Virus record (IMG/VR): IMGVR_UViG_3300032893_000062
Location: 1-53,979 of that record
Length of the DNA: 53,979 bases
From: a virus
Strand: one strand, 5' to 3'
Positions 1-6,271 of this stretch are shown in pieces; the first letter of the stretch is position 1, and each line of letters opens with the position of its first letter. Below the pieces are notes generated by a model. The model was not told the DNA's origin and searched no databases. It was given only the letters and a program-made list of their open reading frames with translations. Both the position numbers and the translations under genes were made by a program.

Positions 1-68
1 TCTTTTTCGAGGAGAGCTCGCCACGCATCGTTGCTCACGTCGTAGATCTGCTTTTCTATGCTGCTCAT
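1..68 (-). CDS. N-terminal fragment of the 121-aa protein (duplicate of 53853-53920)
   Basis: Bases 68 to 1 encode the first residues (MSSIEKQIYDVSNDAWRALL...) of the hypothetical protein that is complete at 53555-53920. It is cut by the window edge. Its ATG overlaps the TGA of the replication gene at 65-67 (ATGA), which shows that the two genes are neighbours in one operon on the closed circle. Confidence 0.85.
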   Translation of the reverse strand, partial: MSSIEKQIYDVSNDAWRALLEK

Positions 69-127
69 GCTTCGTCCGCAAACAGCCGAGGCGCCATGAT
101 CTTCTTCACCCCACCGTTCCCGTCAGA
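1..127. repeat. Terminal direct repeat, left copy
   Basis: The first 127 bases are identical to the last 127 (53853-53979). The gene that ends the window continues here in frame with the next gene of the same operon, so the repeat marks a circular or circularly permuted molecule, not a true end. The length 127 equals a commonly used maximum assembly k-mer, so it is probably an assembly overlap and not a physical phage terminal repeat. Confidence 0.9.
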
Positions 128-808
128 TACTATCCGCAACACCTTCTCCGACCCTCGCTTCACGACGCTGCTCGTCAGCAGCTCCCCCCAGTGCGCTATC
201 ATCTGCGTGAAATTCCTTCCCCCGCCGTTCTTGTTGAACCAGAGCGACGAGTCGTAGAAGTACGCCTCTATGCAAAGGCCGATCTTCTCCTCGGTGTAAT
301 TCAGCAGAATCTTCGATGACTGCAAAACCTTGAAATCTTTCTGACTCCAAGGATACTTCTCCCCTCCTGACTCTCTTTCGAATCTCTTTGAGAACTCATC
401 GGTTACGAACCGCTGGGCTACGGCTTTTTGTTTTTTGTCATTGTTCTTTGTAAGAGTGTTAATTGTAGGGTCCACCGGGGTTGAGGGTTTACCCTCCACA
501 CCGGTGGAGGGTACGTCAACACCGGTTGAGGGTATGACGAGTCTGTAGCTGTTTGGATGGCGCCCCTTAGAGTATTCAATCTCCACCCATCCTGCCGCGC
601 TCAGCTTCTTCAACCAATTTCTGACCGCATTTTCCGTGCAGGAAAGACATTTTGCCATCGTCTCCATCGAAGGCCAACACTCATCATCGTTGCCCGTATA
701 GGCGGCGAGAAGTGCGTAGACTGCTTTTTCTGAAACGCTTATTGAAGGATCGCAAAGAACTTTTTTGAAAACTATTCCGTAGCCTTTTGGGTAACTGTGA
801 TGTGCCAT
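65..808 (-). CDS. Helix-turn-helix replication initiation protein
   Basis: Predicted 247 aa. The N-terminal half is a winged helix-turn-helix of the HTH_36 / replication-protein O type: EKAVYALLAAYTGNDDECWP then SMETMAKCLSCTENAVRNWL (about residues 25-70), typical of phage initiators that bind the origin and load the helicase. A linker holds three short repeats (PSTGV, PSTGV, PSTPV), followed by a C-terminal domain of unknown fold. The ATG at 808 is preferred over an upstream in-frame ATG at 952 because the likely -10 element (948-953) covers the latter. Its SD (AGAAAGG) lies inside a long stem. It is followed, across the circle junction, by the 121-aa protein and the RepA-like ATPase. Confidence 0.75.
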   Translation of the reverse strand: MAHHSYPKGYGIVFKKVLCDPSISVSEKAVYALLAAYTGNDDECWPSMETMAKCLSCTENAVRNWLKKLSAAGWVEIEYSKGRHPNSYRLVIPSTGVDVPSTGVEGKPSTPVDPTINTLTKNNDKKQKAVAQRFVTDEFSKRFERESGGEKYPWSQKDFKVLQSSKILLNYTEEKIGLCIEAYFYDSSLWFNKNGGGRNFTQMIAHWGELLTSSVVKRGSEKVLRIVSDGNGGVKKIMAPRLFADEA

Positions 809-813
809 AAAAG

Positions 814-898
814 AAGAACCTTTCTGAGACGGCTCCGATTGGCGTCGGATTCGCGTATCCCCGGGACTGGACACGCTAACCGTCTCGAAAAGGTTCTT
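814..898 (-). promoter_or_regulatory. Long 5'UTR stem sequestering the SD of the replication gene
   Basis: On the minus strand AAGAACCTTTTCGAGACGG (898-880) can pair with CCGTCTCAGAAAGGTTCTT (832-814), 19 positions with mismatch only at the central two, across a 47-base loop. The 3' arm contains the SD (AGAAAGG) of the gene starting at 808. The structure lies in the predicted 5'UTR of about 130 bases and would hide the ribosome site, or act as an operator at DNA level. Seen directly; function is inferred. Confidence 0.6.
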
Positions 899-947
899 AC
901 TCGCATCCCGGCGGTCCAGAATGGGAGCCACCCCACTCATCGAAGAA

Positions 948-976
948 AACATATCTCACTTTTCCTTTGTTGTAAA
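948..976 (-). promoter_or_regulatory. Promoter of the replication gene
   Basis: Minus strand TTTACA (976-971), 17-base spacer, TATGTT (953-948). The expected start near 941 gives a 5'UTR of about 130 bases before the ATG at 808. The spacing and hexamers fit a sigma70-type promoter. Confidence 0.6.
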
Positions 977-980
977 GAGG

Positions 981-1003
981 GGTGGGGAAGTAGATTCCCC
1001 ACC
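981..1003 (-). other. Hairpin between array 1 and the replication promoter
   Basis: GGTGGGGAA / TTCCCCACC forms a perfect 9-bp stem with a 5-base loop. On the minus strand it comes just after array 1 and is followed by CCTCTTT, so it may end or protect the array transcript. It corresponds in position to the hairpin at 28304-28325 after array 2. The T-run is weak, so terminator activity is uncertain. Confidence 0.4.
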
Positions 1004-1024
1004 TTGAAAAACGCTCGGGGACCT

Positions 1025-1214
1025 TGGTTTTCTCGGGCAGGATGGCTCGCTCTTTCCTGTTGGTTTGCTCGGAAAAGTCGGCTCGCTCATCTTAGTTGGA
1101 TTTCTCTCTACCCCCGGCTCGCTCTCTTTACATGGGTTTCTCCACGGCAGTGGCTCGCTCGTGCCATCTGGTTTACTCAAAGGGCTTGGCTCGCTCAACA
1201 CGGCTGGTTTTCTC
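1025..1214 (-). repeat. TIGR-like array 1 (distal array, 11 repeats, 10 spacers)
   Basis: Eleven 10-base repeats start every 18 bases (1025, 1043 ... 1205). They alternate strictly between minus-strand GAGCGAGCCA (type A; variant GAGCGAGCCG) and GAGAAANCCA (type B, with variants such as GAGCAAACCA and GAGTAAACCA), separated by ten different spacers of exactly 8 bases. A degenerate copy in register ends at 1016. The 36-base dual-repeat, dual-spacer period is that of TIGR arrays, whose transcripts are processed to 36-nt tigRNAs guiding Nop-domain Tas proteins. The repeats match array 2 at 28340-28973, where the tas gene lies; none is adjacent here. On the minus strand the array begins inside the 3' end of a small zinc-finger gene. 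The strand is inferred from the neighbouring hairpin and gene direction. Confidence 0.85.
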
Positions 1215-1349
1215 AACGTCCTGAGCAAAAAGCTTCAATTGCTCTTTTTCCTTTTTTTCCCACTTTACCTTCCGCCAGCAGAGATCGCCGTAGCCGCGAA
1301 CAACGGAGGTCCGGTTCTTCAAGACTCGGTGACAGCGGCGGCAGGTCAT
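1173..1349 (-). CDS. Small DUF6011-like zinc-finger protein, 3' end inside array 1
   Basis: 58 aa. It begins MTCRRCHRVLKNRTSVVRGY and continues GDLCWRK, matching the short DUF6011-type pattern (CxxC, 'S..RG.G..C'). Its ATG overlaps the TGA of the upstream ASCH-like gene (ATGA). The last residues (EKTSRVERAKPFE) are encoded by the first repeats and spacers of array 1, and the TAA stop is created inside a type B repeat, so the array either grew into the gene or replaced its original end. Function unknown; probably a metal-binding accessory protein. Confidence 0.7.
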   Translation of the reverse strand: MTCRRCHRVLKNRTSVVRGYGDLCWRKVKWEKKEKEQLKLFAQDVEKTSRVERAKPFE

Positions 1350-1864
1350 ACGCGCTCGAAGCTAATAGCCCAGATCCATGGATTGCTGGCCCACGGCGCG
1401 CGCTTGCCGTTAATCTTGTCCCATAACTCCGCAAACGCTTCCCTGTTCTGTTTGGGGTAGTCGTCCCATGTGGTGCAACATCCTTCTGCCGCCGCATCAG
1501 ATTCCGTGATCTCCTGTAGTCGCTGCACCTGAACGTCCGTGATGCGAAGTGTGATCCGGGAAGCCCACCGGGGCATATGGATTGCCGGCGTCCAGCGGGG
1601 TTCGATGACGCATCCCCCGTCCACTCGATAGACGATTCCGTCAGCCGGGTCACGCTCGGCGTCGGCATACCGCTTGGCGAAGGTTTCGCGAACCCATAAT
1701 AGATCGCCGGGATGGCCGTACGGGCACCATTGTGCGGCCTCTCCCGGAAGCATCAAGCCATCCAGGCGTCCGGGATTGCGGATCCCTCGGCGTGTCTGCG
1801 TCTTGCGGCCTTCGAGGATTGCACGGACCATAGGACCGCTGAAAAGGATGGGATGCTCTGCCAT
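1346..1864 (-). CDS. ASCH-like phage protein
   Basis: 172 aa. The start MAEHPILFSGPMVRAILEGR followed by KTQTRR is the signature of a family frequent in phages and prophages, sometimes called morphogenetic protein, related to ASCH/PUA-like RNA-binding folds; WVRETFA and the C-terminal WAISFERV also fit. The biochemical role is not established. It lies in a coupled run of small early genes and shares an ATGA overlap with the DUF6011-like gene. Confidence 0.6.
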   Translation of the reverse strand: MAEHPILFSGPMVRAILEGRKTQTRRGIRNPGRLDGLMLPGEAAQWCPYGHPGDLLWVRETFAKRYADAERDPADGIVYRVDGGCVIEPRWTPAIHMPRWASRITLRITDVQVQRLQEITESDAAAEGCCTTWDDYPKQNREAFAELWDKINGKRAPWASNPWIWAISFERV

Positions 1865-1868
1865 GGCA

Positions 1869-2078
1869 TCACTCCTTCAGCGTCTTCGAGACGAAGACTC
1901 CGCGCATCCCCTCAAACTCTATCGGGTAGAGGTACACGCGCTCCCCGCGCTTCATTCCCAGCCCCGGGGGGAAGTAAACGGTCACCCCGGTGTAGTTCCC
2001 GCTGACGTTCACGGAGTACCCCTTCCCCTTGTTTGTGAGGACGGAAACGGTCAGAGGCTTCCTTGTAGTTTTCGCCAT
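1869..2078 (-). CDS. Small basic hypothetical protein
   Basis: 69 aa, starting MAKTTRKPLTVSVLTNKGKG, predicted mostly beta-strand (SVNVSGNYTGVTVYFPPG). No family recognised. It starts one base before the stop of the zinc-ribbon gene upstream (TGA at 2079-2081) and ends 4 bases before the ASCH-like start, inside the same coupled operon. Confidence 0.55.
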   Translation of the reverse strand: MAKTTRKPLTVSVLTNKGKGYSVNVSGNYTGVTVYFPPGLGMKRGERVYLYPIEFEGMRGVFVSKTLKE

Positions 2079-2258
2079 TCAATCCCTCTCCTTTCTCAAA
2101 GGACACCATGCGGGAGGCTTTGGCAGAGATTCCATGTTTCTCTGTATCAACGTGTTGTCAGTAGGATACTTCCCGCAATACCAGCCCCTGTTTGTTCGAT
2201 CGTTGCAGCTCACCTTTGCAGACCACTTGCATCGTGCGCAAGTCCTCGGAGCTTTCAT
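2079..2258 (-). CDS. Small Cys-rich zinc-binding protein
   Basis: 59 aa, beginning MKAPRTCARCKWSAKVSCND. Cysteines at about 7, 10, 18, 28 and 52 (CARC, C, WYCGKYP, WCP) suggest a treble-clef or rubredoxin-like knuckle. The ATG overlaps the TGA of the HNH gene (ATGA). Reading frame, coupling and conserved cysteine spacing support a real gene. Function unknown. Confidence 0.65.
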   Translation of the reverse strand: MKAPRTCARCKWSAKVSCNDRTNRGWYCGKYPTDNTLIQRNMESLPKPPAWCPLRKERD

Positions 2259-2551
2259 CGCAACGCCTCCTGCTTCGCCATGATCCGTATGGCGTGCTCT
2301 TTCGCCTGGATGGAGTCAGGGTTCATCAGAACCCCGGAATTGCACTCCCCGCAGTGCGTCCCCCGCTTGTTGTCGACGTCGTCGATCACCGAACGGCCGA
2401 ACTTCCGTATGTTGTCCCTTGACTCCGCCAAGACGTGGGCGAGCTCGAAGCCGTCGAAGAGCATCGGCATCCCGCAGTACGCGCAGCGGCCGTCCTGCCG
2501 TTCATAGACGGTCTCCCGCTGCTCACTGAGGACTAGACTTCTTCTGCTCAT
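2255..2551 (-). CDS. HNH endonuclease-like protein
   Basis: About 98 aa. CAYCGMP near the N-terminus, then FELAHVLAES (the first H of the HNH core), a DVDNKRGTHC segment and C..CNSG at the end form a small zinc-stapled HNH/treble-clef nuclease. Such proteins act as phage homing or packaging-associated nucleases, or as inactive zinc proteins; the C-terminal catalytic H/N is not certain. Both MSRR (2551, ATGA overlap with the upstream stop) and METK (2563) have a usable SD; the coupled start is preferred. Confidence 0.6.
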   Translation of the reverse strand: MSRRSLVLSEQRETVYERQDGRCAYCGMPMLFDGFELAHVLAESRDNIRKFGRSVIDDVDNKRGTHCGECNSGVLMNPDSIQAKEHAIRIMAKQEALR

Positions 2552-2772
2552 CTTGGTCTCCATTTCAATCTCCAGACTATAGCGTAAGCCTCTTCATTCC
2601 TCTGCACTTCAATGAGTTCTTTCGATTCAAAAGCAACATTTATAAACGATTCGAGCTTTCTCATTTGTGAGAGAGCTTCGGCCAGCCCGACTGATTGAAA
2701 ATCAGCCAGCGTCAATGTTATCGTTTCCGGACGCAGGAAAAGTTTCCGAACTATCTCGCTTTCAAAACTCAT
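2548..2772 (-). CDS. Hypothetical protein (74 aa)
   Basis: MSFESEIVRKLFLRPETITL then an amphipathic alpha-helical body. No recognised domain. Its start overlaps the stop of the upstream 185-aa gene (ATGA) and its stop overlaps the HNH start, so it is translated in the early operon. Confidence 0.55.
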   Translation of the reverse strand: MSFESEIVRKLFLRPETITLTLADFQSVGLAEALSQMRKLESFINVAFESKELIEVQRNEEAYAIVWRLKWRPR

Positions 2773-3326
2773 TTTTTTCTCCTTTCATAGTCTTTCCAAT
2801 ATGACCTCATCTCTTCGTACGTCCGCCCCCCAAGGCTCTTGTACGTCCCCTTCTTCGGGTCCTCGGGGTCTACGTACTCCGTCAGTGGGATCCCGTGCTC
2901 GTCGGCGAAGCGCTCCAGCGTCTTGTTCGCCCAGTTCTCCTCTTCCTGGCTGGCGTCCGCTTCGGATATCGGCTCCTCCGCTCCGTCGAGAGAGAGACGA
3001 GTCCGCCAGTGCCCTTCTCCTGCGGTCATGCGTTTCATCGCCGCCTTCACCTGGTCCGCCGTGTAGAGGGATTGCCCAGCGTCGTCCGTGAGCCACTCCG
3101 CGATGTCCTGGCAGTGCCCGTGGAGTCGGTTCGACCCGCTCCGAGGGCCCGTCTTCCGAGGACGAAACGGAGCGTCAATTCGGAGGCGGAAATGGTCGTT
3201 CGTCTTCGCTCCGACGATGTTGAGAAAGTTCCAGAGCTCGTTGTGAACGACTCCCCCGGTTACCTCGAACGCCATCACGCCGCCGTCACCGGTCCGCTTC
3301 AAGTGGAAGGTGTAGTCGACGCCCAT
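2769..3326 (-). CDS. Phage hypothetical protein, recombination-region member
   Basis: 185 aa from ATG 3326 (MGVDYTFHLKR), which follows 2 bases after the TAG of the nuclease gene; an upstream in-frame start at 3359 overlaps it. The central segment FRPRKTGPRSGSNRLHGHCQ plus DIAEWL is conserved among phage proteins found near single-strand annealing genes, without known function. The C-terminal part is charged and helical (WANKTLERFADEHGIPLTEY). It may assist recombination or replication; inferred from neighbours only. Confidence 0.5.
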   Translation of the reverse strand: MGVDYTFHLKRTGDGGVMAFEVTGGVVHNELWNFLNIVGAKTNDHFRLRIDAPFRPRKTGPRSGSNRLHGHCQDIAEWLTDDAGQSLYTADQVKAAMKRMTAGEGHWRTRLSLDGAEEPISEADASQEEENWANKTLERFADEHGIPLTEYVDPEDPKKGTYKSLGGRTYEEMRSYWKDYERRKK

Positions 3327-3328
3327 CG

Positions 3329-3889
3329 CTACAACCTGATCCTTTCTTTCTCGTGCCACTCGACGACGCGGTTGATCGCCTCCAGCTTCAGCGCGCTGAA
3401 CTCCGATGCCTTCACCGTCTCCGCCTTGTATGTCCCCTTCGCCGAGAGGTAGAGAACGATCCCCAGAGGGCCGCTGGGGTACTCAATCGAAAGGTCGCGG
3501 CGCCCCGCGAAGCCGAGATCTGGATCCCCGACGACTTCCTCGACCCCCTCTACTTGATAAGAACCGATTGCGGAGAGGAACCTTTTCAGGGCCGTCAGGT
3601 AGCCTTGCCACTTCGCGTCGAGCCCTTGCTCGTCAAGGATCGTCTGCATGTAGAGCGTCACCATCTTGTGGACGGATACCCCCCGCTCCGCGCTCCCCGG
3701 TTTGTACCAGTTGCTCTTTCCATCCCCAAGGATCGTCGTCACAGAGGGGAGTTTCCGGTCCCGCCAGAAGTAGCGGTGTCCTTCTTCGAGGAACGTGATC
3801 TCGGGGTTCCTCTTCCCGAGGATGTAGAGGGCTATCTGGAACCGATGCCACGGCTCCGGATGCCCACTCTTGATGTCGATGACCGTCAT
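3329..3889 (-). CDS. PD-(D/E)XK-type exonuclease with relocated core motif
   Basis: 186 aa. It has the hallmarks of phage RecB/Cas4-like nucleases that work with annealases: HRYFWRDRKLPSVTTIL, RGVSVHK, and the acidic position GFAGRRDL near 130. The catalytic strand IDIKSG with the following QIALY, which in this family normally comes after the GRRDL segment and before the LYLSAKGTY tail, sits instead at the very N-terminus (MTVIDIKSGHPEPWHRFQIA). The C-terminal part passes directly from SGPLG to IVLYLSAKGTYK. The ATG overlaps the upstream TGA. Activity is unproven; the fold could still assemble with a swapped strand. Confidence 0.6.
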   Translation of the reverse strand: MTVIDIKSGHPEPWHRFQIALYILGKRNPEITFLEEGHRYFWRDRKLPSVTTILGDGKSNWYKPGSAERGVSVHKMVTLYMQTILDEQGLDAKWQGYLTALKRFLSAIGSYQVEGVEEVVGDPDLGFAGRRDLSIEYPSGPLGIVLYLSAKGTYKAETVKASEFSALKLEAINRVVEWHEKERIRL

Positions 3890-4638
3890 ACTCGATGTGC
3901 CGTTGAACCGACGTCCTGGAACGCCACCCCATCGTACACCACGGCGTCGTGGTTCGTTCGCGCCTGCGCGTCCCCCTCCGACTGATTGAAGAGGACCAGA
4001 GAGATCGGCGCCCGCCCCGCAGCGATCGCCTTCACCAGAGCGGGGAGATCGTGACAGATCGCTTTCCAGTGCGCTCGGTTCGACGTTCCCGCAGCAGACT
4101 CCACCTTCTCGGGCTGGACGACGGCGATCTCCGGCGGCTTCTCCGCGAGTTCGACGGCAAGTTTCGGGTCCATCTTCTTCGCATCCTCGATCTCCTTCGC
4201 GCGAGCGTCGTCGAGTTTCTTCTGCTCCTCCTGCCGCTTCTTCTCCGCTTCGTCGGCAAGTCTCTTGTTCTCTGCCCGCTGCCAGTCCCGGGCCTTTGGG
4301 TCGAGAATGGCTATCGCGTCGTCGTAGGGCTTCTTCAACTCGTCGATGAGCGCGATCACGCTGGAGTTAGCCTTGTCCGCAGCGAGCTTCGCGGCTTTCG
4401 TCTTCTCCCTGACAGTCTTGAACCGCTCGTCGATTACCTTCTTCCGCCGGGCGCACTCCTGGGCGATGGTCTGCGCCTGCTGCATCGTCTCGACGCTGGA
4501 GACGACGAACGCCTTCGCCCGCTCGACGAGGCTCCGTCCGTCCGCTCGCATGGCGGGGACTTTGATCTTCTCCCCCTGCACGTCCTCGGTCTCTTCAATG
4601 GTGGTGGCCTCTTCGGTCCCCATGTTGAGGTTTCTCAT
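3886..4638 (-). CDS. Coiled-coil phage protein of the recombination module
   Basis: About 250 aa from the ATG at 4638, which forms TGATG with the stop of the ERF gene. Residues about 50-190 are a long charged coiled coil (AENKRLADEAEKKRQEEQKK). The C-terminal domain WKAICHDLPALVKAIAAGRA and PISLVLFNQ is common to phage proteins encoded between ERF/RecT annealases and exonucleases. The role is not established; position suggests assistance in recombination or replication. Confidence 0.6.
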   Translation of the reverse strand: MRNLNMGTEEATTIEETEDVQGEKIKVPAMRADGRSLVERAKAFVVSSVETMQQAQTIAQECARRKKVIDERFKTVREKTKAAKLAADKANSSVIALIDELKKPYDDAIAILDPKARDWQRAENKRLADEAEKKRQEEQKKLDDARAKEIEDAKKMDPKLAVELAEKPPEIAVVQPEKVESAAGTSNRAHWKAICHDLPALVKAIAAGRAPISLVLFNQSEGDAQARTNHDAVVYDGVAFQDVGSTAHRV

Positions 4639-5786
4639 CACATCCCTGCCTTTCCCAAAAGCTCGACTTTCCGGTCCGCAAGAGCCGCCGTCCAATCGAG
4701 GAACTTGCTCTCAAGCGCTGCGACGTCCCCCCAGACCGACTTCCCGTCCTTTTGGTACGCCGCGAGCTCCTCGTCAGAGAAAAGGACGTTGTACGGCCCT
4801 TCGTTCGGGAAGAGCCTCCGAGCCATCGTCTCGGAGATGATCGGCGACCCCTCCTTGTCGACGAGCGGCGTCCAACCTTTCGAGTAGATCTGCCCCATCT
4901 GGTTCAGAAGCCCCTGCAGACTCGCCCTCGCTTCCTTGATGTCACCCGCCACTACCTTCTGTGTCTTCGGCGGTTCGGGTTTCTTATCTTCTTTCGCAGC
5001 GGGAACTCTCACACCAAGTTCGTCAACGGGGACGCCCCCCACCGCGCGGGGTTCCGCAGGTGGTTCCTCGGGAGTTTCTACGTTCTCCCCGCGGCCGACG
5101 ACCCCCGTCCCGCCCATGTAGGCGTAGCGGATCGCGAAGCTCCGTGCCGCCATGTACTTCTGCATCGGCGACATCAGGTGAGTCCCCTCCCCGATCGGGA
5201 TCTCGATGGTCGTCTCCACGACGTGCCCTCCGCGGTGACGGAGAATGCAAGTCCCCGCCATGAAGGGGACCTTCAGCTCTGCATGGACGAACCCCTTCGC
5301 CTTCGTCGTCGCAGAGAACCCGTGCCGAGCGAGTATCGGGCCGATCTTCTCGACGATGTCCTCGTGCGGTGCGTATACGTAGAGAAGCTTTCCTCCGGGG
5401 CACGGCTGTCCTCTCACGAGTCCCGTGTTCTTGCAGAGGTCGCACTTCGTGTGATCGCGGGCCTCCGCCTTCTTCTCGATGATCGGGAACTCCGCCTGTG
5501 CTGCAGCCAAGCAATCGTTGAAATCCTTCTCCGCAACCTTCGCCTGGATCTGCTCGAACAGCGCCACAAGTTCCTTCATGTAATCGATCGAAACTTGGCG
5601 CTCAATCGCCTGCTCCATGAGTTTCTGGAGATTGATGAAGTCATGGACTGGCTCCGTGATAGAGACCTGTCCGATTGTCTGTGTCCTCATCGGAACAGCT
5701 TCTCCGATCGGAACCAAAGCCCCTCCCTTTTCTGACTTTGATACCCTGGCAGGCCGACCCTTCGCTGAAGTCTTTCTTTCTTTCAT
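4638..5786 (-). CDS. erf: ERF-family single-strand annealing protein
   Basis: 382 aa. ERF core: FNDCLAAAQAEFPIIEKKAE, YVYAPHEDIVEKIGPILARH, GTHLMSPMQKYMAARSFAIR and YAYMGGTGVVG. ERF proteins form rings on ssDNA and anneal complementary strands in phage recombination and circularisation. A zinc-knuckle CDLCKNTGLVRGQPCPG is inserted at about residues 114-131, unusual for the family and resembling half a DnaJ zinc finger. The long Pro/Glu-rich C-terminal region is less conserved. It begins the recombination operon behind its own strong promoter (5808-5836). Confidence 0.85.
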   Translation of the reverse strand: MKERKTSAKGRPARVSKSEKGGALVPIGEAVPMRTQTIGQVSITEPVHDFINLQKLMEQAIERQVSIDYMKELVALFEQIQAKVAEKDFNDCLAAAQAEFPIIEKKAEARDHTKCDLCKNTGLVRGQPCPGGKLLYVYAPHEDIVEKIGPILARHGFSATTKAKGFVHAELKVPFMAGTCILRHRGGHVVETTIEIPIGEGTHLMSPMQKYMAARSFAIRYAYMGGTGVVGRGENVETPEEPPAEPRAVGGVPVDELGVRVPAAKEDKKPEPPKTQKVVAGDIKEARASLQGLLNQMGQIYSKGWTPLVDKEGSPIISETMARRLFPNEGPYNVLFSDEELAAYQKDGKSVWGDVAALESKFLDWTAALADRKVELLGKAGM

Positions 5787-5807
5787 CTGGCTCTCTCCTT
5801 CCTGATG

Positions 5808-5836
5808 ATATTAGCACCCGGAAAACGATCTGTAAA
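5808..5836 (-). promoter_or_regulatory. Promoter of the erf operon
   Basis: Minus strand TTTACA (5836-5831), 17-base spacer, TAATAT (5813-5808), with an extended TGC before the -10. SD GGAAGGAG follows just before the ATG at 5786. It is one of the best sigma70-like promoters in the window. Confidence 0.75.
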
Positions 5837-5842
5837 GAGTTA

Positions 5843-5852
5843 AGTTATAACT
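5843..5852. promoter_or_regulatory. Palindromic AGTTATAACT, candidate operator
   Basis: A perfect 10-base palindrome just upstream of the -35 of the erf promoter. The same decamer lies between the -35 and -10 of the plus-strand promoter at 11921-11930, and a related TATAACT is in the promoter at 7495-7523. A common regulator is possible but unproven. Confidence 0.4.
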
Positions 5853-6271
5853 CAGAAGGGTATGTCCTCCTGAAATCCGTCGGGCGCCGCTTCCGTCCTC
5901 GTCCGGGGCCCCTCGTCGTCCTGCCCTGACTCCCGCTGCGGGGCGTCTTTCTTTACCCACCATTCGACGCGATCCGCGAGGACGTACATCCGGGAGTGCT
6001 TCTGCCCGTCCTTCTCCCAGGAGTCGACGCGGAGCTTCCCAAAGACGCGCGACTTCATCCCCTTGTGAAGGTTCTCCGAGACGCGCTCCGCGGTCTTCTC
6101 CCATGCCGTCACGTCGATCCAGACGGGTTCCGACTTCCACTCCGTCCCGACCTTCTTCGAGAAGTTCGAGGCGATGGAGAACTTCACGACCGCTGTCCCG
6201 CTGGAGGTGTACTTCAGCTCTGGCTCCCGGCCGAGGTTCCCCTCGACGACGACAAGGTTCATGTCCTGCAT
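5852..6271 (-). CDS. ssb: Single-stranded DNA-binding protein
   Basis: 139 aa. OB-fold SSB: MNLVVVEGNLGREPELKYTS, FSIASNF, PVWIDVTAWEKTAERVSENL, HKGMKSRVFGKLRVDSWEKD. The C-terminal tail ends in the acidic tip DGFQEDIPF used to recruit partner proteins. MQDM or MNLV may be the start; the first ATG directly follows the upstream stop. It coats ssDNA and works with the ERF annealase downstream. Confidence 0.93.
   Translation of the reverse strand: MQDMNLVVVEGNLGREPELKYTSSGTAVVKFSIASNFSKKVGTEWKSEPVWIDVTAWEKTAERVSENLHKGMKSRVFGKLRVDSWEKDGQKHSRMYVLADRVEWWVKKDAPQRESGQDDEGPRTRTEAAPDGFQEDIPF

Noticed and set aside
956-1228. 90-aa minus-strand protein with SEP...KP repeats
   Set aside because: It is a read-through of array 1; the equivalent frame is not kept in array 2, and the DUF6011-like gene uses another frame of the same strand.
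2255-2551. HNH protein as nuclease partner of the Tas-like protein (split TasH)
   Set aside because: It lies about 1 kb from array 1 but belongs to the early gene run, is a common phage HNH type and shows no Nop-related sequence. Proximity alone is too weak.
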